From Salmonella enterica subsp. enterica serovar Choleraesuis (GTDB lineage Bacteria; Pseudomonadota; Gammaproteobacteria; Enterobacterales; Enterobacteriaceae), in assembly GCA_022846635.1 (NCBI GenBank), contig AP025685.1, forward strand, positions 2,852,001-2,916,000: 64,000 nucleotides of DNA, given 5' to 3'. Position 1 is the first letter of the stretch; every line of letters starts with the position of its first letter. This document shows, in pieces, positions 9,452-17,696 of this stretch. Both the position numbers and the translations under genes were made by a program. Under the pieces are notes generated by a model that was not told the origin of the DNA, did not search any database, and worked only from the letters and a program-made list of their open reading frames with translations.

Positions 9452-9967
9452 TTAGAAGCGGTAACCCACGCCTGCAATCCAGGTACCTACGTCAACGCTG
9501 CGAATGCGGCTCTGCTCGTAGGAGAAGTCCAGAGCGACGTTCTCGATTGGGTTAAACTGAACACCGGCACCGTAAGAGAAACCTGCATCGTTGCTGGTGC
9601 TCTCATGGACGCGCTCGGAGTTAGTGTTTTTCCAGGAACCAATGCCCACACCCACAACACCGTAGATGCTAGCCCAGTCATTCAGACGGTAGGCCGGACC
9701 TGCAGTGATGCCGTAGTATTGAGCTTTGTGAGAATCTCCGCCGCGGCTCTGATCTTTTTCGATATAAGTGAATGAGGAGATAACGCCAAGTGGGTTATCA
9801 TCAAATTCGTAACGATATTTTAAGTTGAAGCCGTTAGCTTTGTTGCCAACGCCCTGCATATCACCCTGAGCGTAGCCACCGGAAACGGTAGCAGTGCCAG
9901 CAACAGCGGTACCAGCGGACAGGGCCATTACGCAGGCCAGTGCGGAAAGACATGCAATTTTTTTCAT
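9452..9967 (-). CDS. ompX: Outer membrane protein OmpX
   Basis: Eight-stranded outer membrane beta-barrel of the Ail/OmpX family, 171 aa. The signal peptide is residues 1-23 (cleavage after AVA). The barrel core keeps GFNLKYRYE, QYYGITAGPAYR and the nearly invariant C-terminus ending in GYRF with terminal Phe. Extracellular loops differ from E. coli, as usual. The start is the ATG at 9967; a GTG two codons upstream overlaps the GAGGTGG ribosome binding site and is rejected. That site region is the CyaR sRNA target in E. coli and looks conserved. Confidence 0.96.
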   Translation of the reverse strand: MKKIACLSALACVMALSAGTAVAGTATVSGGYAQGDMQGVGNKANGFNLKYRYEFDDNPLGVISSFTYIEKDQSRGGDSHKAQYYGITAGPAYRLNDWASIYGVVGVGIGSWKNTNSERVHESTSNDAGFSYGAGVQFNPIENVALDFSYEQSRIRSVDVGTWIAGVGYRF

Positions 9968-10339
9968 AACCACCTCAAATGTGCTTTTCTTTTTATCAAC
10001 AAGACTTATACATAATAAGCCTTAAGTTTTTTAAATATAACAAATGAATCGAGGAACTTCCGGCGTTAAATCATTGTCTAACCCAGATGTTCGTGTAACA
10101 ATTCATTTCCACAACCACTTACTGCGTTGATATTTCTGATGTTTTACCGGGCCATGGCGACTTTATATACCGCACTTTTCGACCGCAACATCCAGAATAT
10201 TCTCAAAACTCGACAGTAATGATAGGCTAATATTCGCTTTTTTATTCAACAATCAATAAACAATCAACGCGTTGTTGCCTCAATCCAACGCCTTTTTCTT
10301 TTTACATATATTTATTTACTTAAATTGACAGGTAACAGG
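9968..10339. other. Divergent ompX-rhtA control region
   Basis: About 370 AT-rich bp between two divergent starts, with no gene. It must hold the ompX leader and promoters for both genes. Several AT-rich -10-like hexamers occur on both strands, but I could not choose one with a convincing -35 partner. Confidence 0.5.
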
Positions 10340-11230
10340 ATGTCTCTCCCAATATCGCGCAACACCCCCGCGTGGTTCCCGATTGTCGTTTTACTCATTG
10401 CGATGACCTCGATTCAGAGCGGCGCTTCGCTGGCAAAAAGCCTGTTCCCAATGCTGGGCGCACCAGGCGTTACCGCCCTGCGCCTCGGGCTTGCCACCAT
10501 TATGCTGGTGGTGGTATTTAAACCCTGGAGGTTGAAAGTCGCGAAACCTCAGCGTCTGCCGTTACTTCTGTACGGGCTGTCGCTTGGCGCCATGAATTAT
10601 CTATTTTATCTCTCGCTGCAAACCGTACCGCTGGGTATCGCCGTGGCGCTGGAGTTTACCGGGCCGCTGGCCGTCGCGCTGTTCTCTGCCCGTAAACCGC
10701 TGGATTTCGTTTGGGTCGGGCTGGCTATTGCCGGGCTTTATCTGTTGCTGCCCATTGGCGGAGACAGCGGGAATGTCGACCCGCTCGGGGCGCTATGCGC
10801 TTTAGGCGCCGGGGCTGGGTGGGCGGTATATATTCTCACCGGGCGTCGCGCCGGGAGCGAGCACGGCCCGGCAACCGTAGCGCTGGGCTCACTGATTGCC
10901 GCCGCCGTATTTGTTCCGCTTGGCGTATCCCAAACCGATCCTTCTTTATGGCAGTGGGCCGTGATTCCACTTGGCCTTGCGGTCGCTCTGCTCTCAACCG
11001 CTATCCCCTATTCACTGGAGATGATGGCCCTCACCCGATTACCCGCTCGTACCTTCGGTACCCTGATGAGTATGGAACCTGCGGTAGCCACCCTGTCCGG
11101 CATGATTTTCCTCGGAGAGTGGCTGAGTTTATTACAATTATTGGGATTAGGATTTGTTATTGTCGCCTCAGCAGGCTCGACGCTAACAATAACTCCGGAG
11201 CCAGTTATCAAATCTGTTGATTCAGAATGA
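10340..11230 (+). CDS. rhtA: Threonine/homoserine exporter RhtA
   Basis: Inner membrane EamA (DMT)-family exporter of 296 aa with ten hydrophobic segments in two EamA repeats. Conserved stretches include SIQSGASLAKSLFP, AVALEFTGPLAVALF in the first repeat and RTFGTLMSMEPAVATLSG in the second. In E. coli it exports threonine, homoserine and some other amino acids or analogues. The start is taken as ATG 10340, preceded by AGG; an in-frame TTG at 10325 is possible but lengthens the protein beyond the family. It has the conserved position between ompX and dps. Confidence 0.94.
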   Translation: MSLPISRNTPAWFPIVVLLIAMTSIQSGASLAKSLFPMLGAPGVTALRLGLATIMLVVVFKPWRLKVAKPQRLPLLLYGLSLGAMNYLFYLSLQTVPLGIAVALEFTGPLAVALFSARKPLDFVWVGLAIAGLYLLLPIGGDSGNVDPLGALCALGAGAGWAVYILTGRRAGSEHGPATVALGSLIAAAVFVPLGVSQTDPSLWQWAVIPLGLAVALLSTAIPYSLEMMALTRLPARTFGTLMSMEPAVATLSGMIFLGEWLSLLQLLGLGFVIVASAGSTLTITPEPVIKSVDSE

Positions 11231-11295
11231 TCGGATTTTTAATAAAAACTTAATAATATTAAAAATAGACCTGGCAATTCAGTCAAATATTAACT

Positions 11296-11315
11296 GCGGC
11301 CAGAAACCTGGCCGC
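11296..11315 (+). terminator. Terminator-like hairpin after rhtA
   Basis: A perfect 8-bp stem (11296-11303 with 11308-11315) and a 4-nt loop lie 65 bp past the rhtA stop. Only a weak T-rich tail follows, so termination may be partial. Confidence 0.55.
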
Positions 11316-11450
11316 TATCTTACTGAATAATAACACCTTGCATATTTGCGGCATTATTTTAATCCTTTTGTTTTTTATAGCTAAAAAATAAAGCTGCTCT
11401 ATTCAATCATTACGATAGGCAGTAACGTGCACTGCACAAGTAAAATCAGG

Positions 11451-11459
11451 TGCTATACT
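11451..11459 (+). promoter_or_regulatory. dps promoter, extended -10
   Basis: An extended -10 element TGC-TATACT is found 50 bp upstream of the dps ATG, with no good -35 hexamer. Weak -35 and strong extended -10 suit the known sigma-70/sigma-38 dps promoter, which in E. coli needs OxyR and IHF. Sites for those proteins were not resolved. Confidence 0.6.
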
Positions 11460-11508
11460 TGTTCTCGGTAATTACTCAGGACACGAAACATCAAGAGGAA
11501 ATGAAATT

Positions 11509-12012
11509 ATGAGTACCGCTAAATTGGTAAAAACTAAAAATTCCGAACTGGTATATACCCGTAATGATGTCGCGGAAAGTGAGAAAAAAGCCACCATTGA
11601 GTTGCTTAACCGCCAGGTAGTTCAGTTCATCGATTTGTCCCTGATTACCAAACAGGCGCACTGGAACATGCGCGGCGCTAACTTTATCGCTGTTCACGAA
11701 ATGCTGGATGGCTTCCGTACCGCGCTGACCGATCATCTGGACACCATGGCCGAACGTGCCGTGCAGTTAGGTGGCGTTGCGCTGGGTACTACTCAGGTTA
11801 TTAATAGCAACACCGCGCTGAAAAGCTATCCACTGGATATTCATTCTGTCCAGGATCACCTTAAAGCGCTGGCTGACCGCTATGCGGTAGTGGCTAACGA
11901 AGTTCGTAAAGCCATCTCCGAAGCTAAAGACGAAGATACCGCTGATATCTTCACTGCCGCCTCACGCGATATGGATAAATTCCTGTGGTTCATCGAAGCC
12001 AACATTGAATAA
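11509..12012 (+). CDS. dps: DNA protection during starvation protein Dps
   Basis: Ferritin-like dodecameric DNA-binding protein of 167 aa. It mineralises iron using H2O2 and compacts DNA in stationary phase. The ferroxidase ligands are intact: H51 (QAHWNMRG), H63 and D67 (AVHEMLDGF), D78 and E82. The lysine-containing N-terminal tail ([13 protein letters not shown]) that binds DNA is present. A clear AGAGGAA site precedes the ATG. It is a single gene located between rhtA and glnH as in E. coli. Confidence 0.97.
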   Translation: MSTAKLVKTKNSELVYTRNDVAESEKKATIELLNRQVVQFIDLSLITKQAHWNMRGANFIAVHEMLDGFRTALTDHLDTMAERAVQLGGVALGTTQVINSNTALKSYPLDIHSVQDHLKALADRYAVVANEVRKAISEAKDEDTADIFTAASRDMDKFLWFIEANIE

Positions 12013-12023
12013 TATCCTGCTTT

Positions 12024-12047
12024 CAACGCCCTCCCCGGAGGGCGTTG
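12024..12047 (+). terminator. Stable hairpin after dps
   Basis: An 11-bp perfect stem (12024-12034 with 12037-12047) starts 11 bp after the dps stop. No T run follows, so it may act as a 3' stabiliser or as a weak terminator. Confidence 0.55.
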
Positions 12048-12191
12048 CACCAATTTGACGCACCACTTTGTTACACCACCCCGCCAATAGTTAATTCTTT
12101 GTAATAATCACATCACAAAACAGTTGCCAAAAGATTGTCCAGACGGCCTTTCATAGGGTAAAACCTGTTGTGTCATCATGCGTAGCTAAAC

Positions 12192-12221
12192 CGCACCAAA
12201 AAGGTGCACCGTAAAAGTGCG
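12192..12221 (+). promoter_or_regulatory. Tandem NtrC sites upstream of glnH
   Basis: CGCACCA-AAA-AGGTGCA at 12192-12208 is a strong match to the NtrC consensus. A weaker overlapping copy lies at 12205-12221. The two centres are 13 bp apart and lie about 107-120 bp upstream of the expected sigma-54 start. This reproduces the overlapping sites described for E. coli glnHp2. Confidence 0.8.
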
Positions 12222-12293
12222 CTTCGGCGGCATAGACCCACCTGCAGCCTTCGTTTTGCCACGCAAACACCTGAAATCAGTAACTTAAGAATA

Positions 12294-12309
12294 TGGCATG
12301 CCTTTTGCT
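12294..12309 (+). promoter_or_regulatory. Sigma-54 promoter of glnHPQ
   Basis: TGGCATG-N4-TTGCT matches the -24/-12 consensus (TGGCAC-N5-TTGCA/T) with exact spacing of the GG and GC elements. It lies 54 bp upstream of the glnH ATG and downstream of the NtrC sites, so the operon should be induced by nitrogen limitation. Confidence 0.87.
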
Positions 12310-12362
12310 ATTCAAAAGTGCTTTGCCGGGGACTGCCCCACGACACAACATAAGGAAGCGCT

Positions 12363-13109
12363 ATGAAGTCTATGTTTAAAGTTTCACTGGCCGCACTTGC
12401 TCTGGCTTTTGCCGTATCTTCTCAGGCTGCCGATAAAAAACTGATTGTTGCCACCGATACTGCCTTCGTTCCATTCGAGTTTAAGCAGGGCGATAAATAC
12501 GTCGGTTTCGATATCGATTTATGGACCGCTATCGCTAAGGATCTCAATCTGGAATTCAGCTTTAAGCCTATGGATTTCAGCGGCATTATCCCGGCTCTGC
12601 AAACTAAAAATATCGACCTGGCGCTGGCGGGGATCACCATTACCGATGAGCGTAAAAAGGCCATTGATTTCTCAGACCCTTACTACAAAAGCGGCCTGCT
12701 GGTGATGGTTAAATCCAATAACGACAGCGTGAAGAGCGTTAAAGATCTGGATGGTAAAATCCTGGCGGTTAAAGGCGGTACTGGCTCTGTCGACTACGCT
12801 AAAGCCAATATTAAAACGAAAGAACTTCATCAGTTCCCGAATATCGATAACGCCTATATGGAACTGGGAACCAATCGCGCTGACGCAGTATTGCACGACA
12901 CCCCAAATATCCTTTACTTCATCAAGACCGCTGGTCGCGGCCAGTTCAAAGCGGTAGGCGACTCGCTGGAAGCTCAGAATTATGGTATCGCGTTCCCGAA
13001 AGGCAGCGACGAACTGCGTGAGAAAGTTAACGCCTCACTGAAAAAATTGCGTGATAACGGCCAGTACAACGAAATCTATAAAAAATGGTTCGGTACCGAG
13101 CCTAAATAA
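12363..13109 (+). CDS. glnH: Glutamine-binding periplasmic protein GlnH
   Basis: Substrate-binding protein of the high-affinity glutamine ABC importer, 248 aa. The signal peptide is residues 1-22 (cleavage after SQA). The SBP_bac_3 fold is intact, with the family signature [15 protein letters not shown] and the ligand-binding motifs [22 protein letters not shown] and KGGTGS. First gene of glnHPQ; the ribosome site AAGGAAG is upstream. A hairpin between glnH and glnP probably lets glnH be made in excess. Confidence 0.97.
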   Translation: MKSMFKVSLAALALAFAVSSQAADKKLIVATDTAFVPFEFKQGDKYVGFDIDLWTAIAKDLNLEFSFKPMDFSGIIPALQTKNIDLALAGITITDERKKAIDFSDPYYKSGLLVMVKSNNDSVKSVKDLDGKILAVKGGTGSVDYAKANIKTKELHQFPNIDNAYMELGTNRADAVLHDTPNILYFIKTAGRGQFKAVGDSLEAQNYGIAFPKGSDELREKVNASLKKLRDNGQYNEIYKKWFGTEPK

Positions 13110-13127
13110 GCCCATCTGCTCGCCATT

Positions 13128-13147
13128 CAGGGGCCTGATGGCCCCTG
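13128..13147 (+). other. Intercistronic hairpin glnH-glnP
   Basis: A perfect 8-bp stem, CAGGGGCC with GGCCCCTG, with a TGAT loop lies in the 68-bp gap and is not followed by a T run. Likely a 3' stabiliser of the glnH segment of the mRNA, giving more binding protein than permease. Confidence 0.6.
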
Positions 13148-13177
13148 CTTATTCACCTCGGAACACAGGAATTCATC

Positions 13178-13837
13178 ATGCAGTTTGACTGGAGCGCCAT
13201 ATGGCCAGCAATTCCCATTTTGCTGGAAGGCGCTAAATTAACCTTACTTATTTCGGTTCTCGGTCTTATTGGCGGCCTGGTTATTGGCCTGGCCGCAGGT
13301 TTTGCCCGAACTTTCGGTGGCAAAATTGCCAACGCCATCGCCCTGATATTTATCGAAGTTATCCGCGGCACCCCAATCGTAGTGCAGGTTATGTTTATCT
13401 ACTTTGCACTGCCTATGGCTATTCCGGATCTGCGTATCGACCCGCTTACCGCAGCTATCGTCACCATCATGATAAATTCCGGTGCCTATATCGCAGAAAT
13501 CACTCGCGGCGCGGTGCTCTCCATTCATAAAGGTTTTCGGGAAGCTGGACTGGCGCTGGGGCTGTCGCGCCGGGAAACTATTCGTCACGTAATTTTGCCG
13601 CTGGCAATCCGCCGTATGCTGCCGCCGCTGGGCAACCAGTGGATTATCAGTATTAAAGATACCTCTTTGTTTATCGTTATCGGAGTTGCCGAACTGACCC
13701 GCCAGGGCCAGGAAATTATTGCCGGCAACTTCCGGGCTCTGGAAATCTGGAGTGCCGTTGCGGTTATCTATTTAATTATTACGTTGTTGCTTAGCTTCGT
13801 GCTGCGCAAGCTTGAGAAAAGGATGAAGATCCTGTGA
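13178..13837 (+). CDS. glnP: Glutamine ABC transporter permease GlnP
   Basis: Inner membrane permease of 219 aa, HisM/HEQRo type, with about five membrane segments. The EAA loop that contacts the ATPase is visible as [20 protein letters not shown] around residue 130. It pairs with GlnQ and receives glutamine from GlnH. The last bases overlap the GTG start of glnQ (GTGA), so the two are coupled. Confidence 0.96.
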   Translation: MQFDWSAIWPAIPILLEGAKLTLLISVLGLIGGLVIGLAAGFARTFGGKIANAIALIFIEVIRGTPIVVQVMFIYFALPMAIPDLRIDPLTAAIVTIMINSGAYIAEITRGAVLSIHKGFREAGLALGLSRRETIRHVILPLAIRRMLPPLGNQWIISIKDTSLFIVIGVAELTRQGQEIIAGNFRALEIWSAVAVIYLIITLLLSFVLRKLEKRMKIL

Positions 13838-14556
13838 TTGAATTTAAGAATGTCTCCAAACATTTTGGCCAGACCCAAGTGTTGCACGATATCGACCTTA
13901 ACATCACTAAGGGTGAAGTGGTGGTTATTATTGGGCCATCGGGTTCGGGTAAATCCACCCTGCTACGCTGCATCAATAAGCTGGAAGAGATAACTTCTGG
14001 CGAGCTCCTGGTGGACGGCATGAAGGTCAATGATCCTAAAGTCGATGAGCGCCTGATTCGCCAGGAAGCGGGGATGGTGTTCCAGCAGTTTTACTTGTTC
14101 CCTCACCTGACGGCTCTGGAAAACGTGATGTTTGGGCCGTTACGAGTACGCGGCACTAACAAAGAAGAGGCTAAAAAGCAGGCACTGGCACTGTTGGATA
14201 AAGTCGGCCTTGCTGAGCGTGCGCACCACTACCCGGGCGAGTTGTCCGGGGGGCAACAGCAGCGCGTGGCAATTGCCCGCGCACTGGCGGTTAAACCGCG
14301 CATGATGCTATTTGATGAGCCAACATCTGCGCTGGACCCCGAGCTGCGCCATGAGGTTCTGAAAGTAATGCAAGATCTGGCCGAGGAAGGGATGACGATG
14401 GTTATCGTCACTCACGAAATAGGTTTTGCTGAGAAAGTCGCCTCACGGCTTATCTTTATTGATCGGGGACGTATCGCTGCCGATGGCAACCCGCAGCAGC
14501 TGGTCAATAATCCGGAAAATCCGCGCCTGCGTGAGTTTCTCCAGCACGTTTCCTGA
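13834..14556 (+). CDS. glnQ: Glutamine ABC transporter ATPase GlnQ
   Basis: Cytoplasmic ATPase of the polar amino acid importer class, 240 aa. Walker [10 protein letters not shown] is near residue 34, the signature [15 protein letters not shown] near 135, Walker [14 protein letters not shown] near 157, and the H-loop is [10 protein letters not shown]. The start is GTG at 13834 inside the glnP stop; it gives [12 protein letters not shown] as in E. coli. Last gene of the operon, facing rlmF. Confidence 0.97.
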   Translation: MIEFKNVSKHFGQTQVLHDIDLNITKGEVVVIIGPSGSGKSTLLRCINKLEEITSGELLVDGMKVNDPKVDERLIRQEAGMVFQQFYLFPHLTALENVMFGPLRVRGTNKEEAKKQALALLDKVGLAERAHHYPGELSGGQQQRVAIARALAVKPRMMLFDEPTSALDPELRHEVLKVMQDLAEEGMTMVIVTHEIGFAEKVASRLIFIDRGRIAADGNPQQLVNNPENPRLREFLQHVS

Positions 14557-14561
14557 TATGA

Positions 14562-14584
14562 CTCCCCGCGCCTGGCGCGGGGAG
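14562..14584. terminator. GC-rich hairpin between glnQ and rlmF
   Basis: An 11-bp perfect inverted repeat (14562-14572 with 14574-14584) sits between two converging genes, 5 bp past glnQ and 7 bp before the rlmF stop. There is no T run on either side; it probably blocks read-through or protects mRNA ends in both directions. Confidence 0.6.
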
Positions 14585-14591
14585 CTATTCA

Positions 14592-15542
14592 TCATGCTGA
14601 TGGGGTAAAACGCTTTAGCGCCCAGCGGCTGCGTTGGCCGTCATCCATAAAGCTCCAGGCAATAAATCGACTTTGCTTATTACCCTGCGCCATCTCCTGC
14701 TTCACCACCTTCTGCACTCCGGCTTCTTGTAATGCTTTATAGATAACCGGCAGGCTTTCACCTTTAGATACGAGTGTTGAGAACCACAGAACCTGACGAC
14801 CGTAGTCGCGGCTTTCGGCAATCATCTGACTGATAAAAGCCTGCTCACCGCCCTCACACCACAGCTCCTGCTGTTGCCCACCGAAGTTAAGCGCCGGGCC
14901 AGAAGTGGTACCCAGGTTATGCCGCTTACGAGAGTTAGCCGCCTGTGCGCTGGCGGCGCTATCGTGAAATGGCGGGTTGCAAATGGTCGCGTCGTACAAT
15001 TCACCTTTATGAATAATGCCGTGGAAAATAGCTTCCGGCTTTTTCTGGCGACGCAGACGGATTTTTGCGCTGAGTCCTGGATTCGCCGCTACAATTGCCG
15101 CTGCGCTTTTCAGCGCCTGCTCATTCACTTCGCTGCCGGTAAATCGCCAGCCATATTCGGCCTGACCTACCAGCGGGTAGATGCAGTTAGCCCCTACGCC
15201 AATATCTAAAACCGTAGCCGCGGCCGGAATGCGCCCGCTACCGGTGGCGGCCAGTAAATCAGCAAGATGATGCAAATAGTCAACCCGGCCAGGCACCGGT
15301 GGGCATAAGAACCCTTCCGGAATATCCCAGTGCTTTACGCCGTAAAAGTGCGCCAGCAACGCCTGGTTTAGTGCTTTGACGGCCAGCGGATTGGCAAAAT
15401 CTATCGTCGGCTCTCCGACTGGCGAAGGGCGAATAAATGATGCCAGCGCCGGATTCGCGTTTTGTAGTACAGTAAGGTCGTAACGCCGGTTGTGCCGGTT
15501 ACGGGGGTGCATGCCGGCCTTAGCCGCTTGTGGGGTTTTCAT
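14592..15542 (-). CDS. rlmF: 23S rRNA adenine-1618 N6-methyltransferase RlmF
   Basis: SAM-dependent methyltransferase of 316 aa acting on A1618 of 23S rRNA. The SAM-binding motif I is [14 protein letters not shown] and the catalytic N6-adenine motif is [10 protein letters not shown] basic N-terminus ([11 protein letters not shown]) precedes the fold. The ATG at 15542 has AGGAG eight bases upstream; a GTG one codon earlier is less likely. It has the conserved place beyond glnQ. Confidence 0.95.
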   Translation of the reverse strand: MKTPQAAKAGMHPRNRHNRRYDLTVLQNANPALASFIRPSPVGEPTIDFANPLAVKALNQALLAHFYGVKHWDIPEGFLCPPVPGRVDYLHHLADLLAATGSGRIPAAATVLDIGVGANCIYPLVGQAEYGWRFTGSEVNEQALKSAAAIVAANPGLSAKIRLRRQKKPEAIFHGIIHKGELYDATICNPPFHDSAASAQAANSRKRHNLGTTSGPALNFGGQQQELWCEGGEQAFISQMIAESRDYGRQVLWFSTLVSKGESLPVIYKALQEAGVQKVVKQEMAQGNKQSRFIAWSFMDDGQRSRWALKRFTPSA

Positions 15543-15635
15543 CACTCATCTCCTGTCTGGCGCGTAAGATACCCGGCATAAGGGCGCGGGTAAAGCATAG
15601 TCCTGCGACACATTATGATTGGCACTGGAGAAGAT

Positions 15636-16256
15636 ATGTCCCGGCAATACTATTTCTATGAGCCTGCTAACGGCCACGGCCTGCCTCACGATCCACTCAA
15701 CGCGATTATTGGCCCCCGCCCGATTGGCTGGATCTCCAGCCAGGATAGCGAGGGACGCCCTAATCTCGCGCCTTATAGCTTCTTTAACTGCTTTAATTAC
15801 CGTCCACCAATTATTGGTTTTGCCAGCTCGGGCTGGAAAGATAGCGTAAATAATATCTCCAGCACCGGCTGCTTCGTCTGGAACCTGGCCACTCGCCCGC
15901 TGGCGGAAGCAATGAATCTAAGCTCAGCATCGCTGCCCCACGGTGAAAATGAGTTTAACCTGGCCGGATTAACGCCAGTGCCGGGAACCGTGGTCAATGC
16001 GCCGCGCGTGGCGGAAAGCCCGGTCAATTTTGAATGCCGGCTGTCGCAATGTCTGCAGCTTACTGATGCCAGTGGCAATAAAACCGAGAGCTGGTTGGTA
16101 CTGGGAGAAGTGGTTGCCGTACATATTGACCAGTCGCTACTGAAAGAAGGTATTTATCAAACCGCCAGCGCCGAGCCGATACTGCGGGCCGGAGGGCCTT
16201 CGGCCTACTATGCAATTGATGAAGCACTACGCTTTGATATGGTTCGCCCTGGCTAA
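15636..16256 (+). CDS. Flavin reductase-like FMN-binding split-barrel protein
   Basis: 206-aa protein of the flavin reductase/NADH-FMN oxidoreductase (DIM6/NTAB) family. The N-terminal half carries IIGPRPIGWISSQD and NLAPYSFFNCFNYRPPIIGF, which line the FMN pocket in this family, and NLATRPLAEAMNLSS follows. The start is ATG 15636 with GGAG upstream. It is a lone gene between rlmF and mcbA, where E. coli carries ybiO, fiu and others, so it marks a lineage difference. The substrate and electron partner are unknown. Confidence 0.8.
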   Translation: MSRQYYFYEPANGHGLPHDPLNAIIGPRPIGWISSQDSEGRPNLAPYSFFNCFNYRPPIIGFASSGWKDSVNNISSTGCFVWNLATRPLAEAMNLSSASLPHGENEFNLAGLTPVPGTVVNAPRVAESPVNFECRLSQCLQLTDASGNKTESWLVLGEVVAVHIDQSLLKEGIYQTASAEPILRAGGPSAYYAIDEALRFDMVRPG

Positions 16257-16274
16257 GATTCCCCATCCTGTCTT

Positions 16275-16307
16275 GCAAAATTTGCGGCACAGCGCCGCGA
16301 ATTTTGC
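16275..16307 (+). terminator. Long hairpin after the flavin reductase-like gene
   Basis: A 14-bp stem with one G-T pair (16275-16288 with 16294-16307) and a 5-nt loop starts 18 bp past the stop. There is no T run. Likely transcript end or stabiliser. Confidence 0.55.
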
Positions 16308-16315
16308 CCGATAAC

Positions 16316-16360
16316 CGTGATCTAAATCACATAGACTTATCCTCAGTGTCCCTGTTATCT
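16316..16360 (+). promoter_or_regulatory. CRP site and promoter of mcbA
   Basis: CGTGA-TCTAAA-TCACA (16316-16331) is a near-perfect CRP site. A -10-like TTATCT at 16355-16360 puts the start near 16366, so the site centre is at about -42, the class II activator position. Inferred from motif and geometry. Confidence 0.7.
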
Positions 16361-16386
16361 CTATGACTACACATGAGGATGTGATG

Positions 16387-16647
16387 ATGAAAAAAAGCCT
16401 GCTTTTTTCTGCGGTCATCGCACTGGGAGTCTTAAGCAGCCCCGCCTGGGCCGCCACTGAACTTTCCAATGGGCAGACCGGCAATCTGAGGGCCTACGGC
16501 ACCGTTTCGGTTCAGGGTGCCACCCACCTCGACCAGCTTCAGGATGAACTGGCAAATAAAGCTAAACAAGAGGGTGCCACCGGCTACGTGATTACTTCTG
16601 CCGGAGGCGATAATCTGTTACACGGCACCGCCACGCTTTATCGCTAG
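16387..16647 (+). CDS. mcbA: McbA/BhsA-family periplasmic protein (DUF1471)
   Basis: 86-aa exported protein, the same length as E. coli McbA (YbiM), a small protein influencing colanic acid and biofilm. A signal peptide ends at AWA near residue 22. The mature part is a YdgH/BhsA/McbA fold with GTVSVQGATHLDQLQDELANKA and the signature GATGYVITSAGGDN. The ATG at 16387 has AGGA seven bases upstream; ATG 16384 is the only close alternative. It has its own promoter with a CRP site and a terminator, and the E. coli position next to rlmF. Confidence 0.9.
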   Translation: MKKSLLFSAVIALGVLSSPAWAATELSNGQTGNLRAYGTVSVQGATHLDQLQDELANKAKQEGATGYVITSAGGDNLLHGTATLYR

Positions 16648-16659
16648 TCAACCCTGCCA

Positions 16660-16699
16660 AACGCGCCTGCGGATAACTCCACCGTCAGGCGCGTTTTTT
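16660..16699 (+). terminator. Intrinsic terminator of mcbA
   Basis: A 10-bp stem (16660-16669 with 16686-16695) with a 16-nt loop and six T (16694-16699), 12 bp past the stop. The T run touches the ybiB stop on the other strand. Confidence 0.85.
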
Positions 16700-17666
16700 A
16701 TAGCACTTCGTTAACCCGTTCCAGCCCTTGTTTTAGCGTTGCAACCTCTCCTGTCGCCAGCAGGCAGCAGGCTAACTGGATTTTAATCGACTCCGGCACC
16801 GGCAGCTCTCCTGCCAGGCAGCGCTCAATCCAGCGGATAGTCTGTTCCGGGTCTTTACCCTCCGGTAATGCGGGCGCATCGCCGGTTGCCATACTGTCGC
16901 GGGTATAAAGCGTATGAACGCCCTGGTTATCTACCAATGCAATTTCCGGGCAACGCTGTGGGTTAGCATACACTTCACCTTCGGTGCCGTGCATCAGCAG
17001 CGCCTGCCCCCCTATTGCCGTAAACAGTTTACCGACGCGTCCGATATATTCCGGATGCGATACGCTGGAAAGACGCAGAGCCTCCTGCTCACCAAACGGC
17101 GTCGCCAGTTTAGCCAGCGTATGTGCGCTGTTTCGTACACCAAGCCGCCAGCGCAGTGCCAGTTGGCTCTCCAGCGGTGGACACATCACGCCCACCGGTA
17201 TAAATAGCGGCTGGCTTTCATCCAACTGAGCCTGAGCATGGCCCGCGCTGCGAGTGGGCTCCATGCCCATTAGCGTAAAGAGCGTCTCGCTGGTCACGCG
17301 AGTAGGATCTTCGCTCACACCATGAACGACTACCGGGAACCCAAGCCTGCTCAATAGCAGCGCCAGCAATGGCGTTAAATTAGCCTGCTTGCGCGCGCCG
17401 TTATAGGAAGGAATGACGACTGGACGCAACCGTCCCTGCGGCGGTGTGAGACGAATTACGTGTTCCGCCATCGCTTCGTAGAAGCCCAGCATTTCAGCTT
17501 CACCTTCGCCTTTAATTCGCAGTGAGAGCAAAATCGCGCCCAGCTCTAGATCAGGAATTTCACCCTTTAGCATCCGGCTATACAGGCCGCGCGCGCTGTC
17601 CCTATCCAGATCGCGGGCGTGCTGCTTGCCCCGGCCAATCTCTTTGATAATTTTACGATAATCCAT
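16698..17666 (-). CDS. ybiB: YbiB, TrpD2-like nucleic-acid binding protein
   Basis: 322-aa homologue of anthranilate phosphoribosyltransferase (TrpD2 family). E. coli YbiB binds nucleic acids rather than acting in tryptophan synthesis. The stretch IPSYNGARKQANLTPLLALLL and GVRNSAHTLAKLATPF are nearly identical to E. coli. It lies 30 bp downstream of dinG in the same direction and may share its SOS-responsive transcript. Confidence 0.93.
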   Translation of the reverse strand: MDYRKIIKEIGRGKQHARDLDRDSARGLYSRMLKGEIPDLELGAILLSLRIKGEGEAEMLGFYEAMAEHVIRLTPPQGRLRPVVIPSYNGARKQANLTPLLALLLSRLGFPVVVHGVSEDPTRVTSETLFTLMGMEPTRSAGHAQAQLDESQPLFIPVGVMCPPLESQLALRWRLGVRNSAHTLAKLATPFGEQEALRLSSVSHPEYIGRVGKLFTAIGGQALLMHGTEGEVYANPQRCPEIALVDNQGVHTLYTRDSMATGDAPALPEGKDPEQTIRWIERCLAGELPVPESIKIQLACCLLATGEVATLKQGLERVNEVL

Positions 17667-17696
17667 GACATGACTCCTTGCGCACAGCCGGGCCGG

